The notes below the pieces were generated by a model that had not been told where the DNA came from, did no database searches, and saw only the letters and a list, made by a program, of their open reading frames with translations. A program made the translations under genes and the position numbers. This document shows, one piece after another, positions 45,473-54,850 of a stretch of DNA of 64,000 nucleotides. Position 1 is the stretch's first letter; each line of letters starts with the position of its first letter. The stretch is from a bacterium (lineage in GTDB: Bacteria > Joyebacterota > Joyebacteria > Joyebacterales > Joyebacteraceae): assembly GCA_029990205.1 (NCBI GenBank), contig JAPEKQ010000008.1, positions 1 through 64,000 on the forward strand. Reading direction: 5' to 3'.

Positions 45473-46947
45473 GTCGAATCTGTCCTTTCTTCGCTCCCGG
45501 CGCTCTCTTCCTCGCGCGCCAGTGCGATGCTCCTGTCGACGAATCCCGCCATGAAGAAATAGGTCCCCGCAATGGAGACATGCGTTAGTCGTTGTCCGAA
45601 CACGTTCGTGATCATCAGTGCAATGGTTGCGGCCAGGAACCCGATCGCCAGCTGGCGATCGAAGCTCGTGCCGGCGGTCCGCAGCAACCGGTACCCGCTC
45701 TTGAAACAGGACGAGAACAGCCATATGAGCGCCACGACCCCGAGGAGTCCCATCTCTCCCATCGTCTCAACGTACAGGCTGTGCGCGGACCACGGCTTGT
45801 CCAGCTGCCCGTACGTCAGATAGGGGATCGACGCGTATCCATGTCCGAGGATCGGCCGCCGGACGGAAGCCACGAGCACGATCCTCCAGATGTCCAGCCG
45901 CACCGCCGCCGACGGGTCCAGGCTGTCGGTCGAGTCTCCGATCATGACCGCCTCGACACTGTCCGCCCGCGTCTCTGCGATCCGGTCCATCACGGACCCG
46001 GGGAGCCAGAACGGGCTGGCCAGCAGGATGATGATGACGATCATGAAGAGACGACGGTCCATCAGTCGAGACAGATAGAGGACGGCCGCGCCGATGGCGA
46101 GATACGCACCGCGCGACTTCGGAAGGAAGGTCGCGACGGTCGACCCGAAGGCTCCCGCCAGAATGATCATGTGCCGCCACCACGAATACGCCCGCGACGT
46201 GAGCGCCACCGGGATGAGGAACGACCCGCACACCGCGAAGTAGGCTGCGAGATCGTTCACGTCACCGAGCGCGCCGCTGATCCGTTTCGCGTCGCCGATG
46301 GCCGCGTACTGCCTGAAGGCGATGGCGCAGCTCACAAGAACGCCGATCGACAGCGTCGTGATGAGCTTCCGCATCTCCCGACGATCCGTGACCGTGTTCG
46401 CGACGATGTAGTAGACCGAGAACCCGAGAGCGCTCTGCCAGACGGATTTGAGCATGGCGACCGGCTCGTAGCCGCTGCCCGGCGGCATGACGGCCGAGCG
46501 GGCGACCGCGAAGAACAACAGCGCCACGAACAACCCGATCGGAGCCGAGAGCTGGGTGCGCGACCCGATCCTGGTGCCGCTCATGATGCGCGGCACGATC
46601 CAGCTTCCGAGCAGAACCACGAACAGCAGATTGGGACCGTTCACGCCCGGGATCCCGGTCGAAGGAAGCCACTCCCCGATCGGCATGGCCAGCAGCCACG
46701 CGTGGAGCGCCACCTTCGGACGGAACGCGGCGATGAGCAGGACCGCGATCCCGATGAGGATCTTGAAGATCCTGTGCGGAGCCTGGCCGTAGCTGTAGTG
46801 CAGCTTGTAGATGGCGAACGCGAACATGAGCGCGACGAGCGCCCCGACGATGGGCAGCAGCCAGCTGTAGCTGTACTGCGGCACGTCGGCCGGTGGAGCG
46901 ATCTGCCGGCCGCGGGGCTGCGGGCTCGTGTGTCTCGTAGCGCTCAT
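45469..46947 (-). CDS. O-antigen ligase/polymerase-like (Wzy-type) membrane protein
   Basis: 492 aa with 10-12 hydrophobic segments. WSAHSLYVETMGEMGLLGVVALIWLF is the conserved large-loop to TM transition of the O-antigen ligase/Wzy family (HN/HSLYL...ElGllGl). Two Arg-rich loops (SARTQL and IARAEY-like) and a long periplasmic loop DSVEAVMIGDSTDSLDPSAAVRLDIWRIVLVASVRRPILGHGYASIP fit Wzy. As it is in an EPS operon with Wzc and Wza, polymerisation of repeat units is the likely role. Confidence 0.88.
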   Translation of the reverse strand: MSATRHTSPQPRGRQIAPPADVPQYSYSWLLPIVGALVALMFAFAIYKLHYSYGQAPHRIFKILIGIAVLLIAAFRPKVALHAWLLAMPIGEWLPSTGIPGVNGPNLLFVVLLGSWIVPRIMSGTRIGSRTQLSAPIGLFVALLFFAVARSAVMPPGSGYEPVAMLKSVWQSALGFSVYYIVANTVTDRREMRKLITTLSIGVLVSCAIAFRQYAAIGDAKRISGALGDVNDLAAYFAVCGSFLIPVALTSRAYSWWRHMIILAGAFGSTVATFLPKSRGAYLAIGAAVLYLSRLMDRRLFMIVIIILLASPFWLPGSVMDRIAETRADSVEAVMIGDSTDSLDPSAAVRLDIWRIVLVASVRRPILGHGYASIPYLTYGQLDKPWSAHSLYVETMGEMGLLGVVALIWLFSSCFKSGYRLLRTAGTSFDRQLAIGFLAATIALMITNVFGQRLTHVSIAGTYFFMAGFVDRSIALAREEESAGSEERTDST

Positions 46948-46949
46948 GC

Positions 46950-48815
46950 TCAGAGTTCCTCAGCCGGCGTCGCCGCGTCGATCGCCGAGTCGTTCGCGGT
47001 ATCGACCGCGGGGTTTCCCGCGCTCTCGCCCGCCGGTTCGGCGGCGCGACGAACGACGCGGTACACGTGGATCGCCGGGTTGTGGAAGCTGCGGCCGCGG
47101 CCGCGGTCTATCGCCGGCATCGCGGTCTCATCCGCGAAGATCGTCACCGGCACGCAGTACTCGCCGAGCCAGTCGAGGAACTCCTGACCCGCCGGGTTCC
47201 TCGGCGCCGCCGCTCCCATCATCGGTCGCCACGGCGCGGCCTTGCTGCTCAGGACGAGATACTCGATCCCGAGACTGTCGACGGCCGACGCCAGACGGCT
47301 CGGCTCGAGCGTGTTCGGGAGCTTGAACGCCTCGGTCCCCCAGCCGATCCGGTAGACCTCGTGCTGGGGCCGCCTCTCGGCGCCGACGCTCATTCGAATG
47401 CGATTGAGGTCCCGCTTCGGTCCCTCCCACGACCCGACGGCGGTCGACCCGAGCGCGAGCTCCGTCTCGAGCTGCCGCACGGTCGGATTGAGAACGGGAC
47501 CATAGTCCTCGACGGCGACCCTCGTTCCCGGGGCGACCTCCTGCGCGATCCACTCGAGCGCGCGCGTCCTCGTGTCCGGCGTTCCGAGCGCCGAGACGAA
47601 CCGGACCGACGGGTACGCCCCCGCCGCCACAACGAGCGCGGTCGCCGCCAGCGCGCGATACGGCCTGGTCGTCATTCGAGCGAAGACGGCGCGGAGCCCG
47701 ACGGCCGCGAGCACCGCGATCATCGGGAGCGCCGGGGTCAGATACGTGGCTCGCTTCACGGTCAGGAGACTTGTGAAGATGAGAACCGCCACCGTGTACC
47801 AGATCGCGATCGCGCGGCCCCCGGAGGCGCCGGCGAGCGTCGGGCTGTCGTGCTTCCCCATCGAGCGTCGCCTGAGCGCGCCGCCCCAGAGCGACATCGG
47901 AAGCGCTGCACCCAGGATCGCGAGAATGGTCACCGGCCAGCCGACACCGCGCCCGAACGTCCTGAGAGCGATCTCGCCCAGTCCCGCCGCGAACGACGTC
48001 GGCTCCTGGGCGACCCCCGACGTCGAGACCATCGTGAACTGCCGGATGACGTCGCGCGTGAACTCCTCCCGGGCGAACAGCGCGTACGGGGTCCCGATGA
48101 GGAACCCGACGGGGACGGCCAGAAGAATGACGAGCGTCTGAACGACTCCGACACGACCCCGGCGCCACAGGATGACGAGTCCGACGAGCGTGCCGACCGC
48201 CGCGATGCCGGCCGGATACTTCGCCGAGGCGGCGAGTCCGGCCAGCAGGGCGGAGAGAATGAGCCTGCCCGCACGGCCCCGCGAGACGGCGGTGAGCGCG
48301 GCGAGCAGGCTCAGTGTTGCCAGAAGAGTGCTGAAGACGTCCGGCGTCGCGTAGTGCGAGTCCCGGACATGGAGATACATCACGGCGAGCACGGCGGCCG
48401 CGGTCAGACCGACGGCCTTCCCGTAGGAACGTCTCCCGAACACGTACGTCACCCAGACCGTGGCGACACCGGCGGCGGCGGAGAGCACGCGACCCATGTA
48501 CCAGAACCACGAGAGGTCGGAGACGTAGTGCCGCACGAGGCCCGCCGGCGCGGAGTAGAGACCGGCCAGCTTCCCGACGACGTAGAGCGCGCCGTAGGAT
48601 CCGAACATCACGTACATCATCAGCGACGGCCACCGGAACCAGTGCGGGTTGAGGTCCCCCGTCCCGAACCCGAGCGAGTGGAACAGGATCGAACCCTCGT
48701 CAGGGTGATACGGGAACGGCAGCCCCCAGTCCAGACCCCACGCGCGGATGACGGCCGCCCCCAGAAGGATGGCGACGAGCGTCAGTGTCGCGTATCGTGT
48801 CGAGTCCTGCTTCAC
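46950..48815 (-). CDS. GT-C (PMT/ArnT-like) glycosyltransferase
   Basis: 621-aa integral membrane glycosyltransferase with about 11 helices. AWGLDWGLPFPYHPDEGSILFHSLGFGTGD carries the Asp-Glu active-site motif of periplasmic loop 1 (HPDE). RHYVSDLSWFWYMGRVLSAAAGV is typical of the ArnT/PMT superfamily. Such enzymes take a sugar from a lipid carrier (undecaprenyl-phosphate-sugar) in the periplasm. Directly upstream are a GT2 and a small flippase, the other parts of this system. The C-terminal 60 residues (after RAAEPAGESAGNP) are low-complexity. Start GTG 48815. Confidence 0.9.
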   Translation of the reverse strand: MKQDSTRYATLTLVAILLGAAVIRAWGLDWGLPFPYHPDEGSILFHSLGFGTGDLNPHWFRWPSLMMYVMFGSYGALYVVGKLAGLYSAPAGLVRHYVSDLSWFWYMGRVLSAAAGVATVWVTYVFGRRSYGKAVGLTAAAVLAVMYLHVRDSHYATPDVFSTLLATLSLLAALTAVSRGRAGRLILSALLAGLAASAKYPAGIAAVGTLVGLVILWRRGRVGVVQTLVILLAVPVGFLIGTPYALFAREEFTRDVIRQFTMVSTSGVAQEPTSFAAGLGEIALRTFGRGVGWPVTILAILGAALPMSLWGGALRRRSMGKHDSPTLAGASGGRAIAIWYTVAVLIFTSLLTVKRATYLTPALPMIAVLAAVGLRAVFARMTTRPYRALAATALVVAAGAYPSVRFVSALGTPDTRTRALEWIAQEVAPGTRVAVEDYGPVLNPTVRQLETELALGSTAVGSWEGPKRDLNRIRMSVGAERRPQHEVYRIGWGTEAFKLPNTLEPSRLASAVDSLGIEYLVLSSKAAPWRPMMGAAAPRNPAGQEFLDWLGEYCVPVTIFADETAMPAIDRGRGRSFHNPAIHVYRVVRRAAEPAGESAGNPAVDTANDSAIDAATPAEEL

Positions 48816-48866
48816 AGCATCCGACTCCTTGCCGTACTCTGTCTCAATGTGTCCGGCGCTCCGGTG

Positions 48867-49226
48867 CTAGCTCCTCGAGATGACAAGCACGCCCGCCACG
48901 ATGATCACCAGCCCCGCGATGCGCATGGCGGAGATCTTCTCTCCCAACAGCAGCCACGACGCGAGGAAGACGATGACGTACGCCAGGCTCACCATCGGAT
49001 ACGCCAGCGACAGGTCGACGTTCGAGACCACGGCGATCCAGAGCACCGCGCTGATCCCGTAGCAGATGAAGCCGATGAAGACCTGCGGGACCTTGAGGAT
49101 GGGAATCAGCTGCGACCACACCGACCCGGCCGACACCTCGCCGTAGAGCATCATCCCCTTCTTCATGATGATCTGTCCTGTCGCACCGAGCAGTACGGCC
49201 AGCAGGATCAGCGGGATCCCCTTCAT
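48867..49226 (-). CDS. Four-helix EamA/SMR-type transporter (ArnE/ArnF-like flippase)
   Basis: 119 aa, four hydrophobic helices: MKGIPLILLAVLLGATGQIIMKKGMM, IPILKVPQVFIGFICYGISAVLWIAVVS, LSLAYPMVSLAYVIVFLASWLLLGEKISAMRIAGLVIIVAGVLVIS. LAYPMVSLAYVIVFLASWLLLGE is the conserved EmrE/ArnE/EamA segment. Its position between a GT2 (overlap ATGA) and a GT-C gene suggests flipping undecaprenyl-phosphate-sugar. ATG 49226. Confidence 0.88.
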   Translation of the reverse strand: MKGIPLILLAVLLGATGQIIMKKGMMLYGEVSAGSVWSQLIPILKVPQVFIGFICYGISAVLWIAVVSNVDLSLAYPMVSLAYVIVFLASWLLLGEKISAMRIAGLVIIVAGVLVISRS

Positions 49227-49990
49227 GCCGCCACCCCCTTCCTCTGTCTGTTGATCGCCCGCCTCCCGGCGGCGATCATCGCGATGTACCTGCGTATCGT
49301 GTCCGTGATGTTCATCTTGCTCGCTCCGCCCTTGAGATCGTAGCGAAGCACCAGCGGCACCTCTCCCACCCTCGCGGGGAGGTACGCGCACTTGATCAGG
49401 ATCTCGGCCGATGAAACGAACCCGGGCTCGGTGATGAAGTCGTCACCGTACGTGGCGAACGCGCGAGCGATCGTCTCCCCGGTGTACGCGCGGTAGCCGC
49501 ACGAGTAGTCGCGCGCGCCCTTGACCGGCAGGAAGATCGAGAGCATGAGGCTCGCGCCCCGGCTCGTCAGCGTCCGGAAGGCCGAGAGCCCCACCTCCTC
49601 TCCGCCCGGCGCGTAGCGCGAGGCGATGACGATGTCGTGGCCCTCCGCGAGCCGGTCGAGCATGCTCGGGATCGCGGCCGGGTCATGCGTGTTGTCCGTG
49701 TCCATCACGACGAGCACATCGTCGGCGGCGAGGTGGTCTCTCGCCCACGTGAACCCCGACTTGAGCGCCTCGCCGAGTCCGCGGTTCACACCGTGCTCGA
49801 CAAGCGACAGGGAGATACCCAACCGCTCGCACTCGCGACGCGTGATCGCGATCGTGTCATCCACGCTCCCGTCGTCGACGAGCAGCACCTGGCTCTCGCC
49901 CGGAAGCGACTCGAGAACGGGCGCGATGCGCGCCAGAAGCGGCGTCACCGCCTCGGACTCGTTGTATGCGGGCAGCATCACGACCAGCAT
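49223..49990 (-). CDS. GT2 glycosyltransferase (polyprenyl-phosphate sugar synthase-like)
   Basis: 255 aa. MLVVMLPAYNESEAVTPLLARI, VLLVDDGSVDDTIAI (DxD-type substrate site), FTWARDHLAADDVLVVMDTDNTHDP (DTD), and SRYAPGGEE match DPM1/ArnC-type synthases that make dolichol- or undecaprenyl-phosphate-linked sugars. There is no clear C-terminal membrane helix; a loop GDDFITEPGFVSSAEILIKCAYLPARVGEVPL fits. Start ATG 49990; no overlap with the WecB gene (stop 50044). Confidence 0.9.
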   Translation of the reverse strand: MLVVMLPAYNESEAVTPLLARIAPVLESLPGESQVLLVDDGSVDDTIAITRRECERLGISLSLVEHGVNRGLGEALKSGFTWARDHLAADDVLVVMDTDNTHDPAAIPSMLDRLAEGHDIVIASRYAPGGEEVGLSAFRTLTSRGASLMLSIFLPVKGARDYSCGYRAYTGETIARAFATYGDDFITEPGFVSSAEILIKCAYLPARVGEVPLVLRYDLKGGASKMNITDTIRRYIAMIAAGRRAINRQRKGVAA

Positions 49991-50043
49991 GGTCTGTCTC
50001 CCTTGTGCCGGCGGGCTCCCACCGGCGGTCGCCCGGTCAGTTC

Positions 50044-51186
50044 CTAGAGTCCCGGGGTGAACGGTTCGAACACCGCGGCGCTCGGAACCTCGAACCACTG
50101 TGCGATGGCGTCCGCGGTCCTCCGCGCGGCCAGTCCGTCACCGTACGGGTTCGCGGCCTCCGCCATCGTCGCGTACGCGCTCGCGTCGGTCAGCAGTCTC
50201 TCGATCTCGCGGCGAACCGTCGCGGTATCCGTCCCCACGATGCGGACGGTTCCGGCATCGACCGCCTCGGGCCGCTCGGTCTCGTTGCGAAGCACGAGAA
50301 CAGGCTTGCCGAGCGACGGCGCCTCTTCCTGGATCCCGCCCGAATCGGTGACGACGACGTGCGCGTCCTTCATCAGCCGGACGAGCACGGGGTACGGCAC
50401 CGGTTCCAGGAGGTGAATGCGGTCGTGCCCGCCGAGCACCTCGTGCGCGACCTGCTGTACGTTCGGGTTGAGATGCACCGGGTAGACGATGCGCACGTCC
50501 TCGTGCGCGTCGGCGACCTCGCGGAGCGCCCGACACGCGTTCGTCAGTGGCTCCCCGAAGTTCTCCCGGCGATGCGCCGTGATGAGAATCAGCTTTCCGT
50601 CCCCAGGCACCGGCGAATCCGGCAGCCGCGGGTCACCCGCTACGGCGATGAGCGCGTCGATCACGGTGTTGCCGGTGACAAACACGGACTCACGGGCAAC
50701 CCCGGCGGCCAGAAGGTTCGAAAGCGACGTTCCCGTCGGAGCGAAGTGCAGCGAGGAGATGTCGTCCGCCAGCACGCGGTTCATCTCCTCCGGAAACGGG
50801 TAGTACATGTCGTTGGTTCTCAAGCCTGCCTCGACGTGACCCACCGCGATCCGGCGATAGAACGAGGCAAGCGCCGCCGCCATCGTCGTCGTCGTGTCGC
50901 CGTGGACAAGCACGAGGTCGGGCTTCATCTCTTCGAGAATGGGGTCGAGTCCACCGAGCACGTCCGACGTGATCTGCCCGAGCGTCTGGCTCTGACGCAT
51001 GATGTTCAGATCGGCGTCGGGCGAGATGCCAAAGAACTCCAGCACCTGGTCGAGCATCTCACGATGCTGCGCCGTAACGCAGACCCTTGCGTCGAACACA
51101 TCGGCGCGCCGACTGAGCTCGGCTACGACGGGCGCCATCTTGATGGCCTCGGGACGCGTCCCGAACACTGAGAGGACACGGATCAT
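50044..51186 (-). CDS. wecB: UDP-N-acetylglucosamine 2-epimerase (non-hydrolysing)
   Basis: 380 aa, typical length. It interconverts UDP-GlcNAc and UDP-ManNAc. FGTRPEAIKMAPVVAEL opens the protein; VHGDTTTTMAAALASFYRRIAVGHVEAGLRT, ITAHRRENFGEPL, VYPVHLNPNVQQ and VTDSGGIQEEAPSLGKPVLVLRNETERPEAV contain the conserved His, Arg and Glu residues of the substrate site. ATG 51186 overlaps the stop of the Wzc-like gene by 4 nt. It supplies ManNAc-type precursor for the polymer. Confidence 0.96.
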   Translation of the reverse strand: MIRVLSVFGTRPEAIKMAPVVAELSRRADVFDARVCVTAQHREMLDQVLEFFGISPDADLNIMRQSQTLGQITSDVLGGLDPILEEMKPDLVLVHGDTTTTMAAALASFYRRIAVGHVEAGLRTNDMYYPFPEEMNRVLADDISSLHFAPTGTSLSNLLAAGVARESVFVTGNTVIDALIAVAGDPRLPDSPVPGDGKLILITAHRRENFGEPLTNACRALREVADAHEDVRIVYPVHLNPNVQQVAHEVLGGHDRIHLLEPVPYPVLVRLMKDAHVVVTDSGGIQEEAPSLGKPVLVLRNETERPEAVDAGTVRIVGTDTATVRREIERLLTDASAYATMAEAANPYGDGLAARRTADAIAQWFEVPSAAVFEPFTPGL

Positions 51187-53423
51187 GCGTCGCGCTCTCC
51201 CCTCGCCTCCTCGGTGCTCGACCTGCTGTAGCCGTAGTACTTGTAGTCGTAGTAGTACGGGAGCACGTGCTCGAAGTCATTGACGACGACCCCGATGACG
51301 TTGTCCCGCTCATCCCTCTGAAGCTCCAGACCGCGGGTCACGACCTCGCGCGGCGTCACGCCCGCCTTCACGACCAGCACGACGGCGTCCGTCCGCGCGC
51401 CGACGAAGAGCGCGTCGGGCACGGCGACGTTCGGCGCGGTGTCGATGATGACGTGGTCGTACCGCGAGAGAAGCTCCGACATCAGCCTCGAATCCGGGAA
51501 CGTCTCGACGAGCCGTGTCGGCTCATCGCAATCCGACCCGGCCGGTAGCACGAAGAGATTCGGGAGCGCCGTGGCCTTCACGTCGCCCTCCTCGAGATTC
51601 CCTCGAAGCAGGGCGTTGGAGAGACCGGTCGTATTGTCGACCTCCATGACACGGTGGATCCTGGGCTTCCGCAGGTCGCAGTCGACGAGCACCGTCGTCC
51701 CGGCGTGATGTCTGGCCAGCGTGATGGCGAGACTCGCGGCCGTGGTGGTCTTGCCCTCGCCGCGGTTCGTGCTCGTCACGAGGATCGACTTCGGCGCGCC
51801 GTGACCGCTTCTCGCGATCTTCCGTGTCAGACGGCGGAACTCGAACGAGATCGGCGTCTCACGGAGAAGATGCCTGAGAAGCTTTGGGTTCCCGCCGGTC
51901 GGCCGGTGGTTGTTCGCCCGGTGCTTCTTCGCCTCCTTGGTGATCTCCGCGAAGATGTCCGCGTTCGGAACGGTCGCGAGCGCAGTCAGACCGAGGGCCG
52001 CCTCGACATCCTCAACGCTCTTGAACGACGAGTCGCCCTGTTCGGTCGCGAGGATCAGTCCCATCCCGATGACCAGCCCACCCAGCAGAGACAGGCCGAT
52101 GATCATGATCTTGTCGGGCGCGACCGGCGAGAGCGGACGCGTCGGTGGCTCGATGACCTCGAATCTGCCGCCGGCCCGCGCGGCCTCGAGCGCCTCGTTG
52201 ATCTGACCGGCCGCCGACTGCTCGAGGAACGCCTCATAGAGCGCCCGGTTGCTCTCGACCTCCTGCGTCAGGCGGGTCAGCTCGAGCTCTTCTTCAGGCG
52301 CGCTCGCCACACCCTGCGTGTAATTCCACATGAGGCGGTTGAGCGTCGAGCGCCTGGCTTCGATCATCTCGACCTCGGCCGATGCGACGCGGACCTCCGC
52401 GAAAGCGTCGATGGCGCGCTGTGACGCGCCGGGCGCCGCGACCATCGCCGACGACCTCGCCGCCGATCGAAGCTGATCCTTCTTCTCGGCGATGCTCACC
52501 GAGAGCGAACTGATCTCCGGACCGCTCGCCGACATGACGAGCGCCGGTGCGGCCTCGCGCTCGAGCATCGCAAGCTGGTCGACCAGCGAATCGAGTTCGG
52601 GGAACTCGCGCCCCGTGAGCGTCGTGTACGCGCCGGAGTCCGCGTTGCGAAGGTCCGTGCGCCAGCCGTCCAGACGCTGCTGCGCGTCGCTGCCTTCGAC
52701 CATGGCCTGGCTGATAAGCACGTCGACGCGACCGACGTTGGCCCCGTTGACCGGGTTCTCGATGCGGCGACCGGTGATACGCGACGACTGGTACTCGTGG
52801 AGTCTCTCCTCGGCCTCATCGAGCTTCTGCCGGTAGATGACGAGCTGTCGCACGCTGAAATCGTGGACGGACCGGATCTGTTCGAGCTGCTCGCGGTTCG
52901 AGGCTCCGACGAACGCGTTGGTAATGTGCTGCGCGAGCAGGACCGCCCTGTCGGGATCGAGGTCTCGCACGATGACCTGGAAGGCGTTCAGCGACGTCCT
53001 GACGACGGCGATCCTGGTCTCGAGGAACCCGACCATCCGCATCTCGGCATACTCCTCCACCGACACGGCCGGATCCTTCTCGTGCATGTCCTCGGCCCAC
53101 TCCTGTACGCCGGGGTCGTCCGCCATGTTGAGCGCGCGGACGAGCTCAACAAGGAACGAAGTGCTCTTCGCCTTCTCCTGAAGACGCGAGAGCTGCTCCT
53201 CGTGCGGCGATCGCCCGACAAGACGCGCGAGCGGCTCGGACAGCTGCTCCTCGCTCCTCATCACCACCGTACTGCTCGCCTCGTAGACCGGACTGAGCGA
53301 GATCGAGATGAGATATCCCGCCACGCCCCCCACGAGCACCGGAATGAGAAGAAGCCACTTCCTTCTCAGCATGGCCCGCATGTAGGTTCTGAGGTCTACG
53401 CCTCTCACTTCCTGTTCGTGCAT
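51183..53423 (-). CDS. Wzc-like tyrosine autokinase / chain-length regulator
   Basis: 746 aa. N-terminal Wzz domain with TM1 (LRRKWLLLIPVLVGGVAGYLISISL), a large coiled-coil periplasmic region (about 60-420) and TM2 at PDKIMIIGLSLLGGLVIGMGLI preceded by PTRPLSPVAP, the usual Pro-rich block. The cytosolic BY-kinase has Walker A TNRGEGKTTTAASLA (about 549-563), Walker A' VLVDCDLRKPR and Walker B VIIDTAPN. The C-terminal Tyr cluster YYYDYKYYGYS is the autophosphorylation tail. It controls polymer length and export with the Wza-type protein encoded just upstream. Confidence 0.95.
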   Translation of the reverse strand: MHEQEVRGVDLRTYMRAMLRRKWLLLIPVLVGGVAGYLISISLSPVYEASSTVVMRSEEQLSEPLARLVGRSPHEEQLSRLQEKAKSTSFLVELVRALNMADDPGVQEWAEDMHEKDPAVSVEEYAEMRMVGFLETRIAVVRTSLNAFQVIVRDLDPDRAVLLAQHITNAFVGASNREQLEQIRSVHDFSVRQLVIYRQKLDEAEERLHEYQSSRITGRRIENPVNGANVGRVDVLISQAMVEGSDAQQRLDGWRTDLRNADSGAYTTLTGREFPELDSLVDQLAMLEREAAPALVMSASGPEISSLSVSIAEKKDQLRSAARSSAMVAAPGASQRAIDAFAEVRVASAEVEMIEARRSTLNRLMWNYTQGVASAPEEELELTRLTQEVESNRALYEAFLEQSAAGQINEALEAARAGGRFEVIEPPTRPLSPVAPDKIMIIGLSLLGGLVIGMGLILATEQGDSSFKSVEDVEAALGLTALATVPNADIFAEITKEAKKHRANNHRPTGGNPKLLRHLLRETPISFEFRRLTRKIARSGHGAPKSILVTSTNRGEGKTTTAASLAITLARHHAGTTVLVDCDLRKPRIHRVMEVDNTTGLSNALLRGNLEEGDVKATALPNLFVLPAGSDCDEPTRLVETFPDSRLMSELLSRYDHVIIDTAPNVAVPDALFVGARTDAVVLVVKAGVTPREVVTRGLELQRDERDNVIGVVVNDFEHVLPYYYDYKYYGYSRSSTEEARGERDA

Positions 53424-53498
53424 GTGACCCCCTGTGCTCGCCGCGGCGCATTCGCCGTGGCCCGTGCAGCTCGACTGCTGGATCTCAGGTTCTTCCTG

Positions 53499-54497
53499 TT
53501 ACTGGTTCTGGAGTTCTTCGAGTTCCTTCTCAAGCCTCCGCTCCTCGAGCGTGCTCTCGACCGACAGGTACAGCAGATACGACTGCAGCACGTCCCGCGC
53601 CGCGCCGAGGATGGAACCCGCACCTGTGAGAATGACGTCGCTGATGCTCGAGCCCTCCGGAGGCACGACGATCCGGTCGCCGGCGGAGACGTAGAACGGC
53701 GAGGCCGTTCCGTGCCTCGTGACGGCGTCGAGATCGATGTTGGCCGCGACCTGGGACTCCCCGGCGTCCATGATCACCACGACATCGGAGAGCGCGGCCT
53801 CGCGGGTCGGTCCTCCCGCGACGGCCAGCGCCTGGAGCACGTCCATCCGCTCGCTCGACGCGTACGCGCCCGGCTGGTTGACTTCGCCGATGATATAGAT
53901 CATCCCCGGACCCGCCACGCTCCCACCGTAGATCGAAGGGAACTCAATGGTGTCGCCGGGACGGAGCTCGGGCAGCGCCGCGCTCGTCTCGCCCCGCATG
54001 TACGAGCCGAGATCGACCGGAATGACCTCCGGTCCTCTGGTCGTCGGCCGTATGATGGAGACCGACGTCAGGTCAGCTGAAGGGAGCGGTCCGCCCGCCT
54101 GACTCATGACCTGGAGAATGTCCGGGATGTACTCGAAGCTGTAGCGACCGGGGAGCGCGACCTGGCCCGTGAGGAAGATGGCGCGGCTGTTGAACTGGTC
54201 CATTGTGACGGTCACCTGATTCGTCTCACGCGTGTAGTCGCGGAGACGCTGCGTCAGCTCGCGGCCGAGCGCCGTCGGCGTCAGCCCCTGCGCCATGATC
54301 TCACCCACCGGCGGGAACGTGATCAGCCCGTTCGACCGGACGGTCACCGGCCGGTCGAGCTCCGGGTGACGCCAGACAGAGATCGTCAGAAGGTCGCCGG
54401 CGCCGATGATGTACTCCGTCGACTGCGCCTCCGCCACGCCAGACCACACCAGGACACCACAGACCAGAACCATCCAGATGATTGCTCTCGCACGCAT
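53499..54497 (-). CDS. Wza-type polysaccharide export protein (SLBB domains)
   Basis: 332 aa. Signal peptide MRARAIIWMVLVCGVLVWSGVAEAQ without a lipobox Cys at the cleavage site, so unlike E. coli Wza it is probably not lipidated. Poly_export domain: YIIGAGDLLTISVWRHPELDRPVTVRSNGLITFPPVGEI; then SLBB-type repeats (IFLTGQVALPGRYSF, IYIIGEVNQPGAYA). A short C-terminal coiled coil (LEERRLEKELEELQNQ) ends the protein. First gene of the EPS operon, preceded by GAGGGGG; upstream lies a 340-nt leader and a sigma-54 promoter. Confidence 0.94.
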   Translation of the reverse strand: MRARAIIWMVLVCGVLVWSGVAEAQSTEYIIGAGDLLTISVWRHPELDRPVTVRSNGLITFPPVGEIMAQGLTPTALGRELTQRLRDYTRETNQVTVTMDQFNSRAIFLTGQVALPGRYSFEYIPDILQVMSQAGGPLPSADLTSVSIIRPTTRGPEVIPVDLGSYMRGETSAALPELRPGDTIEFPSIYGGSVAGPGMIYIIGEVNQPGAYASSERMDVLQALAVAGGPTREAALSDVVVIMDAGESQVAANIDLDAVTRHGTASPFYVSAGDRIVVPPEGSSISDVILTGAGSILGAARDVLQSYLLYLSVESTLEERRLEKELEELQNQ

Positions 54498-54838
54498 GGA
54501 CCGATCCCCCTCGCCGCGGCGCTTCCGCGCCCGCTGCTCCAGTTTGTATCGTTATGCCTTCGTCGTTTCCCGGTACGACGCCCGAAATAGAGGGCTTTCT
54601 GCATGGCAGAGCGCCCCCATCAGCGCGCCGGATATGCACAAAGCTACCAGCACGGCGAATGGCGGTCAACGGAGATAGCGCGAAAGTGTAAGGATTTCCG
54701 ACACCAAAGAGCATATAGATACACTCGTGACCGACCTAACCTGTTATATGCAGGCCGGTTACAGTGTTCATTGATGTCGGTGCGTGGTGTCGGGCAGGTT
54801 GACAGTCCCTACCGGATGCCGCGCTCATCGCCGTCTCG
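54498..54838 (-). other. Long 5' leader of the EPS operon
   Basis: About 340 nt from the predicted sigma-54 transcription start to the wza-type ATG hold no convincing gene and are visibly lower in GC than the flanks. Seen: hairpin CGTCGT/ACGACG (about 54566-54585 on the plus strand), a GCGC-GGAA-GCGC hairpin close to the ribosome binding site, and a weak sigma-70-like TTGACC-N17-TAGCTT. No known riboswitch consensus (including c-di-GMP-I GEMM) was recognised. Confidence 0.5.
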
Positions 54839-54850
54839 GGGGTCTGTAGA

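Noticed and set aside
42266-45562. 1098-aa plus-strand open reading frame opposite several EPS genes
   Set aside because: Arg/Val/His-rich product, no motif, and three well-supported minus-strand genes lie beneath it. A product of GC-rich codon use on the other strand.
54498-54838. c-di-GMP-I (GEMM) riboswitch before the EPS operon
   Set aside because: The conserved CACGCACAGGGCAAACC and GACGCAAAG stretches are absent.
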